The position numbers were made by a program, and so were the translations under genes. Of a DNA stretch of 64,000 bases, positions 62,500 to 64,000 are shown in pieces. The stretch's first letter is position 1. The number at the start of each line of letters is the position of its first letter. Location of the stretch: the NCBI RefSeq assembly GCF_002843175.1, contig NZ_PJEO01000017.1:124001-188000 (forward strand), written 5' to 3'. The notes below the pieces were generated by a model, which made no database searches, was not told the DNA's origin, and worked only from the letters and a program-made list of their open reading frames with translations. Source of the stretch: Confluentibacter flavum (GTDB taxonomy: Bacteria > Bacteroidota > Bacteroidia > Flavobacteriales > Flavobacteriaceae).

Positions 62500-64000
62500 T
62501 TATCGCTTTAAGGTAAAATGGCCTTTTATTATGTGTCCCGTATGCAAGGTAATCGCATACCAATAATCATCACTTTCTAGTAACCTACCACTAAAAGTAC
62601 CATTCCAACCTTCAGAGTTAGGTGCTAACGATTTTAACAGTTTTCCGTATCTGTTGTAAATGTTAATAATACTTATAACATTAGCGTTATCATAAACTTG
62701 CCAATAATCGTGGGTACCGTCATTATTAGGTGTAAAGAACTTAGGGATATAATAATCTCCATCACTTATAGTCACCTTAAAACTAGATTCATTGCTGTAA
62801 CATTCTATATCATTAAAAATATAAATAGTTTGTGAGGTTGTAATAACATCACCTGCATTTAAAGCGGTTCCATTACCCCCTGGCTCCGTGAAGTAATTAC
62901 CATTACTAATTACGGGAAGTATATAGCGGATTCCAACAAAATCATTTAAAGTATCAACAGGAAGTGTATCATTACCAAAAGCATCACATTCCGTTTGGTT
63001 TGTAACAAAATTTGAAGCGGCATCAATATTGGTCCAATTTGTTGTGCTGTAAGCTATATTATCAACAAAAATACAAGATAAAAAAGGGTTATTGGCGCTT
63101 CTGTAACTTACTATTTTAGTGTTATTACCATTTTTAATGTTTAAATAGCATAGGTTATTATAATCTATATCTAAACTAATTAGGTTGCTATTTTTACTAA
63201 CATCTAAAAAAGCTATATTGTTTATACTTACTGAAATGTCCATTAAAAGTAAATTTTTGCTAACATCTAGTTGTGTTAAAAGATTTTTGGCAGCCCACAA
63301 ACGTTCTAATTTCGTATTTCTACTTAAATCTATTGATGAAATTTGATTATCACCAAATGTTAACTGAACCAAGTTCAAATTTTTAGTGACATCTAAACTT
63401 GTAAGTTGGTTTCTTGTACACCAAAAATAAACTAAATTAATGTTTTTAGAAATGTCTAAAGACGTTATTAAATTATCACCACAAGCCATCTCCGTTAATT
63501 CAATATTATTAGAAGTATCTATACTTGTTAAGGAATTGTTGTTTACATTAAAAAATTTTAACATCAAATTTTTTGATATATCTAAGTTACTTAATTGGTT
63601 GTTTTCACAGTATAGCACCCTTAATTCTCCATTATTTGTTACGTCCAAGACATTTAACGGGTTATTATTTGTAATTAGTGAAATTAACTTATTGTTTTTG
63701 GAAACATCCAACCCCGTTAGCTGATTGCTGTCAACCCATAAAATATTTAGATTAGTATTTAGCGACGTATTTAAACTTGTTAATTGGTTGTTCCTGCAAA
63801 ACAACTGGGTTAGGTTTGTGTTTTGAGTTAAATTTAAATTGGTTAAATTATTTTCATCACAGTTAAGAACAGTTAAAGCTGTAAAATCTTCAATACCGGT
63901 TAAATCCGAAATATTTTTATCACGAAGGTTTAAGGAAAGAATGCCCCTAATATTTGCAGTTGGAACAAAATCATCTAAAGGAGCAGTATCTAAACCTAAT
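62500..64000 (-). CDS. Leucine-rich-repeat protein with type IX sorting domain, N-terminus cut
   Basis: The minus-strand frame is open to the right edge; reading past the first internal TTG gives more LRR units (for example DFTALTVLNCDENNLTNLNL), so the true start is outside. About 13 short LRR units of the form L-x-x-L-x-x-x-x-N-x-L-x-x-L-D-V/I-S-x-N are visible. The C-terminal ~80 residues start FFTPNNDGTHDYWQVYD and end HIIKGHFTLKR. That is the gliding-motility-associated (type B) domain directing secretion by the type IX system. It is therefore a cell-surface or secreted protein; adhesion is plausible but not shown. Confidence 0.9.
   Translation of the reverse strand, partial: LGLDTAPLDDFVPTANIRGILSLNLRDKNISDLTGIEDFTALTVLNCDENNLTNLNLTQNTNLTQLFCRNNQLTSLNTSLNTNLNILWVDSNQLTGLDVSKNNKLISLITNNNPLNVLDVTNNGELRVLYCENNQLSNLDISKNLMLKFFNVNNNSLTSIDTSNNIELTEMACGDNLITSLDISKNINLVYFWCTRNQLTSLDVTKNLNLVQLTFGDNQISSIDLSRNTKLERLWAAKNLLTQLDVSKNLLLMDISVSINNIAFLDVSKNSNLISLDIDYNNLCYLNIKNGNNTKIVSYRSANNPFLSCIFVDNIAYSTTNWTNIDAASNFVTNQTECDAFGNDTLPVDTLNDFVGIRYILPVISNGNYFTEPGGNGTALNAGDVITTSQTIYIFNDIECYSNESSFKVTISDGDYYIPKFFTPNNDGTHDYWQVYDNANVISIINIYNRYGKLLKSLAPNSEGWNGTFSGRLLESDDYWYAITLHTGHIIKGHFTLKR

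Overview
The window is chromosomal DNA from a marine-type member of the Flavobacteriaceae (Bacteroidota). The signs are strongly AT-rich intergenic DNA, TAnnTTTG-type -7 promoter elements, a SusC/SusD pair, a type IX secretion sorting domain, and gene families typical of the group (DUF4175, DUF4837, the DUF6909-like family, GH3-auxin family, an MnmG/OmpH/YbeY neighbourhood). Species cannot be named from the sequence alone. Almost every gene up to 60.0 kb is on the minus strand; the exceptions are tatA, holB, gltX, an SPFH gene, folB and tRNA-Cys.

Region 1 (1-16.3 kb) is a surface polysaccharide locus read right to left: a Wzz-like chain-length protein, rfbB, a four-helix-bundle (S23-type) gene in a bed of short repeats, rfbA, rfbC, rfbD (dTDP-L-rhamnose), gmd and fcl (GDP-L-fucose), two methyltransferases, a Wzx flippase, an acetyltransferase, a GT10-type fucosyltransferase, two further glycosyltransferases, a Wzy polymerase and a GT4 enzyme cut by the left edge. 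It predicts a Wzy-dependent polymer with rhamnose and fucose, probably methylated and acetylated. Upstream, in the same direction, lie an M23 endopeptidase, a GH3-auxin-type acyl-adenylating enzyme and a large DUF6909-like protein with a nucleoside-phosphorylase-like C-terminus.

Region 2 (20-42 kb) is mostly housekeeping: tatA, a DUF4837 lipoprotein, an MltD-type transglycosylase, pgk, holB, an OmpH chaperone, a methyltransferase, mnmG, ybeY, a giant DUF4175 protein, gltX, an outer-membrane barrel, an SPFH protein, a FemAB/GNAT protein, DUF1761, glnS, folB, tRNA-Cys(GCA) and a LysE exporter. Two identical parS-like palindromes bracket mnmG.

Region 3 (42.4-56.4 kb) is a compact polysaccharide utilisation locus, most likely for laminarin-type beta-1,3-glucan: a membrane-spanning Y_Y_Y/LuxR-type sensor-regulator, SusC, SusD, a surface glycan-binding lipoprotein with three CBM-like repeats, a PKD-like lipoprotein, a GH16 endoglucanase and a GH3 beta-glucosidase. 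The locus ends in a clear terminator.

Region 4 (56.7-64 kb) holds a head-GIN protein, a YbjQ protein and rnr. A 679-base AT-rich gap with DnaA-box-like motifs follows, between the divergent rnr and rpiB genes. Then come rpiB, a CDF metal transporter, a GNAT enzyme and a leucine-rich-repeat protein with a type IX sorting domain cut by the right edge. The strand switch at this gap, the DnaA boxes and the nearby parS sites make it a reasonable candidate for the chromosomal replication origin. I found no CRISPR array, prophage, transposase or rRNA gene.
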